Positions 1 through 7,514 of a stretch of DNA of 16,525 nucleotides are shown one piece after another. Location of the stretch: the NCBI GenBank assembly GCA_030618905.1, contig JAUXCL010000028.1:1-16525 (forward strand). The letters are read 5' to 3'. The notes under the pieces are model-generated. The model made no database searches and was not told the DNA's origin. It was given only the letters and a program-made list of their open reading frames with translations. Origin of the DNA: Bacteroidales bacterium. Its GTDB lineage: Bacteria; Bacteroidota; Bacteroidia; Bacteroidales; B18-G4. Both the position numbers and the translations under genes were made by a program. Position 1 is the stretch's first letter. Each line of letters begins with the position of its first letter.

Positions 1-1206
1 AAAATAACTTCAAACACCCCGCCAAAAGGCTCAAATTTTTCAAGCAAGACCACCTTCTGGAATGTTGATGGGGTATACAATATTGAATTGAAGATACTGG
101 ATATCAACCTGGGAGCCAATTACCGCAACATGCACCCGGTATCTGAGGGCACGGTGTTTGAGGATACACTTCAGCAGGACGGGACGTATAAGCAAATTTT
201 TGTGAATGAATACGGTGGGTTTGCACAGGGCATTTTAAAGTTTCTGAATGATGACCTGAAAATATACGGGTCCATCCGGCTGGATAAAAGCACGAATTAT
301 GATTTGCAATTATCACCGCGTCTGGGTATCGTCTACGCATATAGAAGCAACACTTTCAGGATTACAGCGCAATCCGCTTTTCGTAGTCCTGCCCTCTCTG
401 ATCAATACCAATATTTAAATAGAGGACGGGATATCGTGATTGGCAATATCAATGGCCTTGGAAATGTTTATACTGCCAATTCTGTGAACGGATTCTTACC
501 ACCTTCCGGGGATGAGGACCCTGCCAAATTGCAAACAACTTATGTAGAAGCTGTTAAGCCTGAACAATTGCAGTCTGTTGAACTGGGCTACAATACCGTC
601 ATCAAGAATAAGGTGTTCTTAGATGTCAGTGCCTATTATAATAACTACAGCGATTTTATTGGTTATGTAGCTGTGGTGCAGCCAGGATCAGGAGTAGCAG
701 GTGAACCAAGCGGTGCGGAGAGCCTTGATTCAAGTAATTATCAACGCTATTCTGTTGCAACCAATAGCAGTACCGATATCAGCACCTATGGAGGTGGCAT
801 TGGTGTGAATTATTATTTCTGGAAAAATGCCAGGGCTTATATTAATTATACATTTGCCAACATCGATTCAGCTGGTGTTCAGGACCAGATCATTCCTGGT
901 TTTAATACCCCCAAGCACAAGATCAATATTGGTGTTGCAGGTGAGCGCCTGGTTCAAAACTTTGGATTCGGGGTAAACTGGAAATGGGCAGATCATTATT
1001 ACTGGCAAAGTGTATTTGCCAACGGCCCGATCCCATCCTATAATATCCTTGATGTACAGATCAATTATGCAATACCTGCATGGTACTCCGTGATAAGATT
1101 GGGGGGGACAAACATTCTTGATCAGAAATACTACCAGGCTTTTGGGATGCCTGAAGTGGGTGCATTTTACTATATCTCATGGACATTTGACCTGAGCTTC
1201 AGATAG
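1..1206 (+). CDS. TonB-dependent outer-membrane receptor, C-terminal part (5' truncated by window edge)
   Basis: The reading frame is open from base 1 to the TAG at 1204-1206 (401 residues), so the real start lies upstream of the window. A TTG at 88 is only an internal codon. What remains is the second half of an outer-membrane beta-barrel, with alternating amphipathic strands rich in Tyr, Asn and Gly. Family-typical segments include 'AFRSPALSDQ', 'KPEQLQSVELGY', 'TPKHKINIGV' and, close to the end, 'GGTNILDQKYYQAFG'. The protein ends in an aromatic-rich final strand, as expected for BAM-inserted barrels. Such receptors import large or scarce ligands (siderophores, vitamins, oligosaccharides) with energy from TonB. 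The plug and any N-terminal carboxypeptidase-like domain are outside the window, so the ligand cannot be guessed. The gene converges on the minus-strand operon, with only 15 bases between the two stop codons. Confidence 0.88.
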   Translation, partial: KITSNTPPKGSNFSSKTTFWNVDGVYNIELKILDINLGANYRNMHPVSEGTVFEDTLQQDGTYKQIFVNEYGGFAQGILKFLNDDLKIYGSIRLDKSTNYDLQLSPRLGIVYAYRSNTFRITAQSAFRSPALSDQYQYLNRGRDIVIGNINGLGNVYTANSVNGFLPPSGDEDPAKLQTTYVEAVKPEQLQSVELGYNTVIKNKVFLDVSAYYNNYSDFIGYVAVVQPGSGVAGEPSGAESLDSSNYQRYSVATNSSTDISTYGGGIGVNYYFWKNARAYINYTFANIDSAGVQDQIIPGFNTPKHKINIGVAGERLVQNFGFGVNWKWADHYYWQSVFANGPIPSYNILDVQINYAIPAWYSVIRLGGTNILDQKYYQAFGMPEVGAFYYISWTFDLSFR

Positions 1207-1221
1207 TATTTATTCCCAGGC

Positions 1222-2148
1222 CTACTCAAAAGATGATTGGATCTGGCGAAGATATTTTTCCATAAAACCCAAGTAGATATACTGGGGTTCATTTTTCCAA
1301 ATATGCTGGAGATGATCTACATATTGTTGAACAATATGGGTGATCCTTTCGGGATGTGACATGCTGTCATTGCCCTTGTTTAGCGGACTTTTAAGATCAA
1401 AGGTCACATGCCCCTTCATGTCGGCAGTGATAAAAAGAGGTATGATGTAAGCTCCCGTGCTCAGCCCTAATTCCGCATAACTGGCCCTGAAACCACGGAC
1501 CCTTCCCAGGAAATCAAGGCTATAACTGCTTTTGCCATGGTACCCATCTCCTAAAATATGAAAGATACCACCTGCAGTCAGCACTTCCTTTGCCTTAAAC
1601 AGCTGCTTAAACAGTTCGGCATTGGAATGATCCTTGAAAATGATGAGATTGGGCTTGACTTTCGGGTTCATTCCTATAAATTTTTGTGAGTTTGTTCCCT
1701 TCTCACGTACAATGGTGTGAAAATCAGTGTATCCAAGTTGTGGGAACAGCGTCAAAGCCGATTCGGCAAGTCCTAAATGGCTATTCACAAGGATGATGCC
1801 CCTGCCTTCATCATGCAGCGTTTTGAATTCTTCCAATCCTTTAAATGATACATTTCTGTCCAATTTCTGCTGCTTCATGTATGAGATGGACATGGTTCGC
1901 CATGTTTTGGAAAAATTGGTGCAAAGAAATTTGGGCGTCACTTCTTCCAGGGAAGGTGGATCGTCAATGTTCGAAAGGAATTCCTTCAATAGATTCACCT
2001 CTGATTTAAAGTAGACTTCCCTTGCAAAACGGGTTTTGCAAAACCAGGCTAAGAGTTTTGTGCCAACAGGATATGGTATTTTTTTACCTCCTCTAGCGGA
2101 GTTGAGATACTTTGCAAAAGCATTGACGTTTTTCTTATTTAGTATCAT
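1222..2148 (-). CDS. LpxL/HtrB-like lysophospholipid/lipid A-type acyltransferase
   Basis: About 308 residues, the usual length for the bacterial lipid A acyltransferase family, which transfers acyl chains from carrier-protein thioesters to a sugar or lipid acceptor on the inner membrane. The HX4E catalytic motif is visible as 'NSHLGLAES' (H124 and E129), followed by 'GGIFHILGDGYHGKSS' and 'AYIIPLF', which fit the family's later conserved blocks. Unlike LpxL I see no convincing N-terminal membrane anchor, so it may be peripheral. I chose the ATG at 2148, four bases after the TAA of the preceding gene and behind an A-rich leader. An in-frame TTG at 2184 would add 12 residues and overlap that gene by 32 bases. 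It is the last gene of the operon. Following directly on an adenylation-carrier protein, it may use that carrier's thioester as acyl donor (inference). Its acceptor is unknown. Confidence 0.8.
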   Translation of the reverse strand: MILNKKNVNAFAKYLNSARGGKKIPYPVGTKLLAWFCKTRFAREVYFKSEVNLLKEFLSNIDDPPSLEEVTPKFLCTNFSKTWRTMSISYMKQQKLDRNVSFKGLEEFKTLHDEGRGIILVNSHLGLAESALTLFPQLGYTDFHTIVREKGTNSQKFIGMNPKVKPNLIIFKDHSNAELFKQLFKAKEVLTAGGIFHILGDGYHGKSSYSLDFLGRVRGFRASYAELGLSTGAYIIPLFITADMKGHVTFDLKSPLNKGNDSMSHPERITHIVQQYVDHLQHIWKNEPQYIYLGFMEKYLRQIQSSFE

Positions 2149-2152
2149 AGTT

Positions 2153-3961
2153 TTAATTGTAGGCTTGCGAGGCCGAATTTCCAATCTCTGAAGCGATAAA
2201 ATTCAAAGTTGGATCCTCGATAATGGAATCAATATTCAGTTTTTTATTATATTTTTTCTCAATTTCATCAAAAGCAACGAATAATCTTAAAGAATCGGCA
2301 CCAAGTTCCAGGATATTGTCATCCATGCTGATGGGCCGTACTTCAAGTATCCTTTCAAATATCTCCTGTAGCTCGTATTCAAGTGGACTTTCAGGCTGAA
2401 TGATATCCCTGTCCTGCCCGATCTTGTTCCAATCCGGATCAGGGATGGCTTTTTTATTCAATTTGCCGATCTCATTCATTGGCAGGCTATCGAGCTGAAC
2501 AAAATGGGAGGGGATCATGTATTCCGGCAGCATCCTGATGATGCCTAATTTCAGGTAGCTGAAATCCAAATCCTCAATTTCCCTCGCAACTACATAGGCG
2601 ATGATATGCTTTGACCCAAATGGGTTTTCTTTCACCATCACTGCAACTTCCTTGACATTTTTATGCTGTATCAGGTTGTTCTCAATTTCACCGAGGTCAA
2701 CCCGGTACCCCCTGATCTTCACCATACTGTCACTTCTGCCGACATGTACCATACATCCATCAGATTGCTTATAACCCAGGTCGCTGGTCCTGAACAACCT
2801 TGCACCTGGATTTTCAGGGTCTTCACTAAAATCAGAAGCCGTTTGTTCGGGTTTGTTCCAATAACCTAAAGCAAGGTATGGACTGCTGATCAGGATCTCT
2901 CCGGTCTGGTTCGGGTCCATTCGCTTCAAATCTTCATCCACAATTGTCATATCCATGCCATCAACATAGTACCCAATAGGTACTATATTGCTTTTAATTG
3001 CCGTATCTGATGTAATCGTATAAAATCTTGAAAAAAATGCTTCAGTGCTGGCATAGAGGTTAATGATCCGGGCATTTTTCTTCAGGTGCTGTCTCACTTT
3101 ATCGACATCGCTACGGTACAATGTTTCCCCACCCAGCCATAATGTATGCATTGAACGAAGCCGGAAGTTCTTGTGTAACACTGCCAGGAAATGCCGCAAG
3201 GTTGACGGGATCATCAGGGTCATGCTGATCTTTTCAAACCTCAGCCATTTTGCGAATTCAGACAGGTTTTGCGCTTTGAGATCGAAAATCATCAAGGTTG
3301 AACCATTTAGTAAAGCTCCGAAAATAGGCATGGTGTGAGCCGAAAAACTGATGGAATAATAAAATGCAATTTTATCATCAGGTGTGATGGTAACAGCCTC
3401 TGAGAATCTTTTAAAATAATGAACTATTCCCCGGTGAGCATGCATAACGCCTTTAGGCTGGCCTGTAGAACCGGATGTGTAAATGATAAAGCATATATCG
3501 TCAGGACTAAGCTTGACACCTGGATTATCAGATGACAGATCCGATCCTGGTTCATCAATATTTAATAGCGGTATATCAGCTGCCAGGGCCTGTGCCTGTG
3601 ACCAATGGAAATTATTGCTGATCAGTAAACTGCATCCCGCATCATTCAGCATGTATTGGTTCCTTTCGGCAGGGAAATAGATATCGAGGGCAACATAAGC
3701 TTTGCCTGCTTTCATGATAGCCAGTAAGGCAACGATCTGTGTAATACCATGCTCAAGGAAAATGCCAATCCGGGCCGGAGCCTTATCTGAAGATTTAATA
3801 ATAGCGTCAGCCACACGGTTTGAATACGCATTCAGTTCCTGATAAGTAATTTGTTCTCCATCAAAATTTAGTGCAACTTGCTGCGGGAATTTAGCTGCAA
3901 CCTTTTCAAATCGATGATGTATCGTTTGCTCTATGGTGTCAAAGCTTAAGCGATCAGCCAT
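2153..3961 (-). CDS. NRPS-like adenylation-carrier (A-PCP) didomain protein
   Basis: About 602 residues: an AMP-forming adenylation domain (roughly 1-515) followed by a phosphopantetheine carrier domain (roughly 525-600). Visible motifs are the A3 loop 'YTSGSTGQPKG' (161 onward), A5 'YASTEAF', A7 'RTSDLG', A8 'VKIRGYRVDLGEIE', the A10 lysine in 'NEIGKLNKK' (K500), and the carrier motif 'LGADSL' with the predicted phosphopantetheine serine at S557. There is no condensation or thioesterase domain. At the position of the Asp that holds the alpha-amino group in amino-acid-activating domains I read Ser (S207 in 'FSAHTM'), so the substrate may not be an alpha-amino acid; that alignment was done by eye. 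The ATG at 3961 follows a Bacteroidota-like leader (CTATTAAAT). A TTG at 4009 directly after the previous stop is possible but adds 16 residues outside the family fold. The next gene begins four bases downstream. Confidence 0.88.
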   Translation of the reverse strand: MADRLSFDTIEQTIHHRFEKVAAKFPQQVALNFDGEQITYQELNAYSNRVADAIIKSSDKAPARIGIFLEHGITQIVALLAIMKAGKAYVALDIYFPAERNQYMLNDAGCSLLISNNFHWSQAQALAADIPLLNIDEPGSDLSSDNPGVKLSPDDICFIIYTSGSTGQPKGVMHAHRGIVHYFKRFSEAVTITPDDKIAFYYSISFSAHTMPIFGALLNGSTLMIFDLKAQNLSEFAKWLRFEKISMTLMIPSTLRHFLAVLHKNFRLRSMHTLWLGGETLYRSDVDKVRQHLKKNARIINLYASTEAFFSRFYTITSDTAIKSNIVPIGYYVDGMDMTIVDEDLKRMDPNQTGEILISSPYLALGYWNKPEQTASDFSEDPENPGARLFRTSDLGYKQSDGCMVHVGRSDSMVKIRGYRVDLGEIENNLIQHKNVKEVAVMVKENPFGSKHIIAYVVAREIEDLDFSYLKLGIIRMLPEYMIPSHFVQLDSLPMNEIGKLNKKAIPDPDWNKIGQDRDIIQPESPLEYELQEIFERILEVRPISMDDNILELGADSLRLFVAFDEIEKKYNKKLNIDSIIEDPTLNFIASEIGNSASQAYN

Positions 3962-4009
3962 ATTTAATAGATTCAATGTTGATTTGCAAATGTAATCAAC
4001 CCTGGACAA

Positions 4010-6157
4010 TTATGAACCGGTGATGATCTTTTCATAAATATTTAAAGTTTGCAGCATTGCTTTTCGCCAGGAAAATTTCATGGCCTGTTTTAATGCTTTT
4101 GCACTTTTTTCTGCCCTTAACTTTTCATCTGAAAACATTAATTTCATTTGCTTCTTTATATCATGGATATCCCTGGGATCTGCCCCTAACCCTCCATCAT
4201 TAACTACTTCCGGCATGGAGCTGTTATTTCCATAAATAACTGGTGTGCTGCAATTCATCGCTTCAAGGAGAGGTAATCCAAAGCCTTCATAATGAGAGAC
4301 ATAGCAAAGTGCAATCGCCTCGCTAAACAAAGCAGAAAGATCATTATCATCCACAAAGCCGGTAAAAATAATACGCTGGCTCACCACCGTGTCATGTAGA
4401 AATAACTTGTCTGCATCCCAGCCTTTTTTTCCTGCTATCACAAGATTCACATCGAAACCGGGATTTTCTTCCAGAAGCCTGACAAATGCATTTACCGTAT
4501 TGCTCAGGTTTTTCCTTGGCTCAATTGTATAGAGGCAAATGAAATAAGGAACATGAGCAGGAATACCGTATTTGTCTTTTACCCTGCCGGTCTTTTCCCT
4601 GTTGATCTCAAATTTGAATTTTTTCTTGTCAACTGCTTCATAAACCAGGTGGACTTTAGATGCTTCAATATCACACTCTTTGATGGTGTCCTGATAGGTT
4701 GATGAAGAAACAGCGATCACATCGGCATTTTTCCGGTTTAGAAACTTAATCCCTTTTTCAGCATTGGAGATATTGATCGAGGTGTGGTATTGCGGTAAAT
4801 ACCGGTGTGTAAAGTCATGCATGGTGACCACCAGGGGTACACCTGTAAGCCTGAACTGCGAATAATGTTGAACCAGGGGGAGATGTATCAGATCATAAGT
4901 CTTGAATACCTTTTCATATTTTGAACCTTTAAGCAGGAATGTAAAGTAAGTTTTCAGCACATACAAGAGCTTCATTGAGAAACGCAGGGGCCATAGAACC
5001 ACAGCTGCAACAGCAAAAATGCTTTTCTTAATGAAATTATAGGTTTTGTGAAAGATTCTGATATTGTGTGTGTTGAGGTAATTGATCAAATGGTTTGGAG
5101 TGAGCCAGACCATGACTTCATCCATAAGCTGGAACAGTGATTTTCTTGCCTGTTTACCGGCCCGATGCTTACCTTTTTCAAGGTCTTTCTTCTTGAAGTC
5201 GTCGAATAACAGGTCCCTGCATTCCCTGAGCTTCTTAATTTTACCTTCAATAAAGAGATCAATATCCCAATGAGAAGCAGGATTCAAGACCACATTGTAA
5301 AGTCCTTTCAATAGCTCTACCTGGTACCTTTTAATCCCATCATTATCATTAGAGACCAGTTTGTTGCTTTCAATGAGAACCTTGTAATGCTTGTTATCTC
5401 TTGCTTCCCGTTCAATCCCCAGTTTTTTGATCACCTCATAATCTGCATCTGTGTTAAAGGCACTTATCTCCCCTTCGAGAGAATAACCCATATGTAACAT
5501 GGTGTCTCCGTGCATACTCCAAAAGAGATCATGTAAATCATCCGGCATTTCTTCTTTCCAGGAACCTGATTTTCCCTTGCGGAAGTTTTTTTCTGCCAGG
5601 TCACGCATATCCGCTTCAGAAAGATTACGGTCTTTGCCGCTGCCATACTGCGGAATACCGAACTTCAACTGTTCAAAGGAAGGAACTTTCGATTTGTCGG
5701 CATCAGGCAGATGAGTAATCATTCTTAAGCGTTCGGCACAGGCAATTGGATCTGTCAGTAAGTCTTCATAACGGATGATCAGATCGGCCCTTTTAATCCA
5801 TTCCTTCACATTTTGTGACCAGCCCCCGAAGAAAGTATCTTTCTCCGCGATGATGGCTGCCTGCAGGTTTTGATAAAAGTCTGACCCCGGTGCAATGATG
5901 TCTTTTCTGTGGTGGGCCATAGAACAAAGTGCATCACGTCCGTCGCGAAGGATATAAACAGCAGGTATCGCAGGATCAGATGGGTTCAGTTGCCCGGGAA
6001 GCAAATGGGTCTTGACAAAAGGAAAATCCTTATAATTTTCATCCTGGTGATAACCGGGATCCAGGTGAAACGTTGCGGATTCAAGTCCGTAAACTTCAAA
6101 CAGGATATTCCTGAAAAAGGTATTTCCTGATCTCGGAAATGATGCAATCCAGATCAT
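4010..6157 (-). CDS. Bifunctional sulfotransferase-GT4 glycosyltransferase fusion
   Basis: A 715-residue protein with two enzymes in one chain. Residues 1-225 are a PAPS-dependent sulfotransferase of the SULT (Sulfotransf_1) type: 5'-phosphosulfate loop 'FPRSGNTF' near the start, probable catalytic His in 'VKTHLLP' (H51), 3'-phosphate block 'LRDGRDAL' (70-77), and 'FRKGKSGSWK' (192-201). Residues about 257-715 form a GT4 (GT-B fold) glycosyltransferase, with 'IEPRKNL' (545-551), 'IAGKKGW', and the EX7E motif 'EGFGLPLLE' (E624 and E632). The GT4 N-lobe contains an unusual charged and then hydrophobic insertion (about 305-410, with a strongly apolar stretch at 379-409) that could anchor it to the membrane. 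Its start codon overlaps the TGA of the preceding gene as ATGA, suggesting translational coupling. The sulfotransferase half resembles the protein at 7515-8321. The likely role is adding and sulfating a sugar on the same glycan; the substrates are unknown. Confidence 0.9.
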   Translation of the reverse strand: MIWIASFPRSGNTFFRNILFEVYGLESATFHLDPGYHQDENYKDFPFVKTHLLPGQLNPSDPAIPAVYILRDGRDALCSMAHHRKDIIAPGSDFYQNLQAAIIAEKDTFFGGWSQNVKEWIKRADLIIRYEDLLTDPIACAERLRMITHLPDADKSKVPSFEQLKFGIPQYGSGKDRNLSEADMRDLAEKNFRKGKSGSWKEEMPDDLHDLFWSMHGDTMLHMGYSLEGEISAFNTDADYEVIKKLGIEREARDNKHYKVLIESNKLVSNDNDGIKRYQVELLKGLYNVVLNPASHWDIDLFIEGKIKKLRECRDLLFDDFKKKDLEKGKHRAGKQARKSLFQLMDEVMVWLTPNHLINYLNTHNIRIFHKTYNFIKKSIFAVAAVVLWPLRFSMKLLYVLKTYFTFLLKGSKYEKVFKTYDLIHLPLVQHYSQFRLTGVPLVVTMHDFTHRYLPQYHTSINISNAEKGIKFLNRKNADVIAVSSSTYQDTIKECDIEASKVHLVYEAVDKKKFKFEINREKTGRVKDKYGIPAHVPYFICLYTIEPRKNLSNTVNAFVRLLEENPGFDVNLVIAGKKGWDADKLFLHDTVVSQRIIFTGFVDDNDLSALFSEAIALCYVSHYEGFGLPLLEAMNCSTPVIYGNNSSMPEVVNDGGLGADPRDIHDIKKQMKLMFSDEKLRAEKSAKALKQAMKFSWRKAMLQTLNIYEKIITGS

Positions 6158-6852
6158 GACCGCTGTTTCATTCGTTCTTCCCTGAGTTGCAGTGCCCTGT
6201 TATAGATTTTATAATCCTCACTGTTCAGCTCTTTAATTCTTTCAATAGTTTCCTGATCAACCTCCGGTTTATCAGCTGTAGGATTGTGCTTATATATCTT
6301 ATACTTTTTCCATCCCAGTAATTGTCCTAAATGCTCCAGGTCTTCATTATAATGTTCAGTCAACCCAATGAAGAACAGTTCTTCAAGATCAATGCCCTTC
6401 ATGAATTTCCAAATGCGGTTTCGGTTAACTTTGGTGCTTGCATACTCAAGTAAAGACTTCTCCATTTTCAACAGGATATTAAGGCCTTTCCTTTCTTCAT
6501 CAAGTTCCTTGCGGAGAATCATGTCAAGATAATAGTAATTTGAGATTACACGGGTTGCCGGGTCGCGCAACCAGGTGATAACTGGAATTTCTTTTGGAAT
6601 TTCAAATGCTTTTGTGAGCCTTTTGTAAGAAAAATGTCCGTGAATCACCTTTATATCCGGATCAAGACTTTTATCTTTGAATTCTTTGCTGTTTAGCTCA
6701 ACATTGTTTGGAATGTCAAGTCTGACAACATTCTTGCTGCCATAAACTTCCCTTAGTATATTCCGGAAGCTCGTACCGGCCGTTTTAGGAATGTGTATGG
6801 AGATCAGCTCCAATTCAGTTTTTGATTTATCACTTCGTCTAAAAAGATTCAT
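6154..6852 (-). CDS. HS2ST-like sulfotransferase, second of a tandem pair
   Basis: A 232-residue soluble PAPS-dependent sulfotransferase. The 5'-phosphosulfate loop is 'HIPKTAGTSF' (20-29). An 'HGHFSY' segment (71-76) sits where heparan sulfate 2-O-sulfotransferase carries its catalytic His-X-His. The 3'-phosphate-binding block is 'WLRDPATRVISNYYY' (94-108). The order and spacing of these three blocks match the animal HS2ST/Sulfotransfer_2 family better than the SULT family of the neighbouring genes. The short length and lack of a membrane anchor point to a cytoplasmic enzyme that acts before export. It overlaps both neighbours by four bases (ATGA), so the three genes are probably translated together. 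It shares all three blocks with the preceding gene, and the pair looks like an old duplication. The acceptor sugar is unknown; by analogy it could be a hydroxyl on a uronic acid or hexose. Confidence 0.85.
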   Translation of the reverse strand: MNLFRRSDKSKTELELISIHIPKTAGTSFRNILREVYGSKNVVRLDIPNNVELNSKEFKDKSLDPDIKVIHGHFSYKRLTKAFEIPKEIPVITWLRDPATRVISNYYYLDMILRKELDEERKGLNILLKMEKSLLEYASTKVNRNRIWKFMKGIDLEELFFIGLTEHYNEDLEHLGQLLGWKKYKIYKHNPTADKPEVDQETIERIKELNSEDYKIYNRALQLREERMKQRS

Positions 6853-7514
6853 TTGATCCCTCTTATTTTTTTTATGTCCTCGTACAATTTGATGTCAAAC
6901 TTATTGAAGCTTGCAATTTCATGGCGCATTTGCTCATCTATATCATTGTATTGTGTCGTGCAATCATTATTATATTTGAAGAAAGAACCATCGTTAATAT
7001 GAGGAACTTTGTGAGGTTTGGGCCACCCCAGCTTTGTTGCAAGCTCCCGGATATCATTTTCAAACTGTACAAAGATACCAATAAAGTAAAATTCCTCAAG
7101 AGGCAAACCATGCAAGATCTCTACCATCTTGTTCCTTCTTGAAGGCAGCCTGGCATATTCGATCAGGCTGAAGTTGATCTTTTTCTTTTGTTTCTCTGCT
7201 GCTTTGCCATCCCGGATCCTTTTCATGAAAAAATAATAATTGGATATTATACGGTCTATTGGATTCCGGACCCAGGTAACAACCTTTGGATGAAATTTTA
7301 TTATGACCTTATTTGCCTGTTCAACAGTCAGGTGCCCATGGATGACTTTAATATCTGAAGATAGACTATCGTCAAGATGTTGGTTGATCAGGCCGGGCAA
7401 AAAGTCCTTCCTGGATTGCCTTTGATCCAGTGCAGATCCGTATACCTGCGAGAGTATTTCGTAAAATGAGCGCCCGCCGGTTTTTGGTATATGTATGGAG
7501 ATCAGTTCTAGCAT
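6849..7514 (-). CDS. HS2ST-like sulfotransferase, first of a tandem pair
   Basis: A 221-residue PAPS-dependent sulfotransferase. It begins almost directly with the phosphosulfate loop 'HIPKTGGRSF' (8-17), then has 'HGHLTV' (59-64) in the position of the HS2ST catalytic His-X-His, and 'WVRNPIDRIISNYYFF' (81-96) as the 3'-phosphate block. The C-terminal third diverges from the next gene, in line with a different acceptor. The ATG at 7514 directly abuts the TAA of the preceding gene, and the gene overlaps the next one by four bases. No signal peptide or membrane span is visible, so a cytoplasmic site is likely. The family assignment rests on three motifs in the right order; the substrate is inferred only from context, as a glycan exported by the ABC transporter encoded upstream. 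Confidence 0.85.
   Translation of the reverse strand: MLELISIHIPKTGGRSFYEILSQVYGSALDQRQSRKDFLPGLINQHLDDSLSSDIKVIHGHLTVEQANKVIIKFHPKVVTWVRNPIDRIISNYYFFMKRIRDGKAAEKQKKKINFSLIEYARLPSRRNKMVEILHGLPLEEFYFIGIFVQFENDIRELATKLGWPKPHKVPHINDGSFFKYNNDCTTQYNDIDEQMRHEIASFNKFDIKLYEDIKKIRGIK

Noticed and set aside
88..90. TTG at 88 as the start of the TonB-dependent receptor
   Set aside because: The frame is open to base 1 and barrel-like sequence continues upstream; the protein is simply cut by the window edge.
1207..1221. Terminator between the receptor and the acyltransferase gene
   Set aside because: Only 15 bases separate the convergent stops and no hairpin can be seen there; termination must occur inside the opposing genes or by another mechanism.
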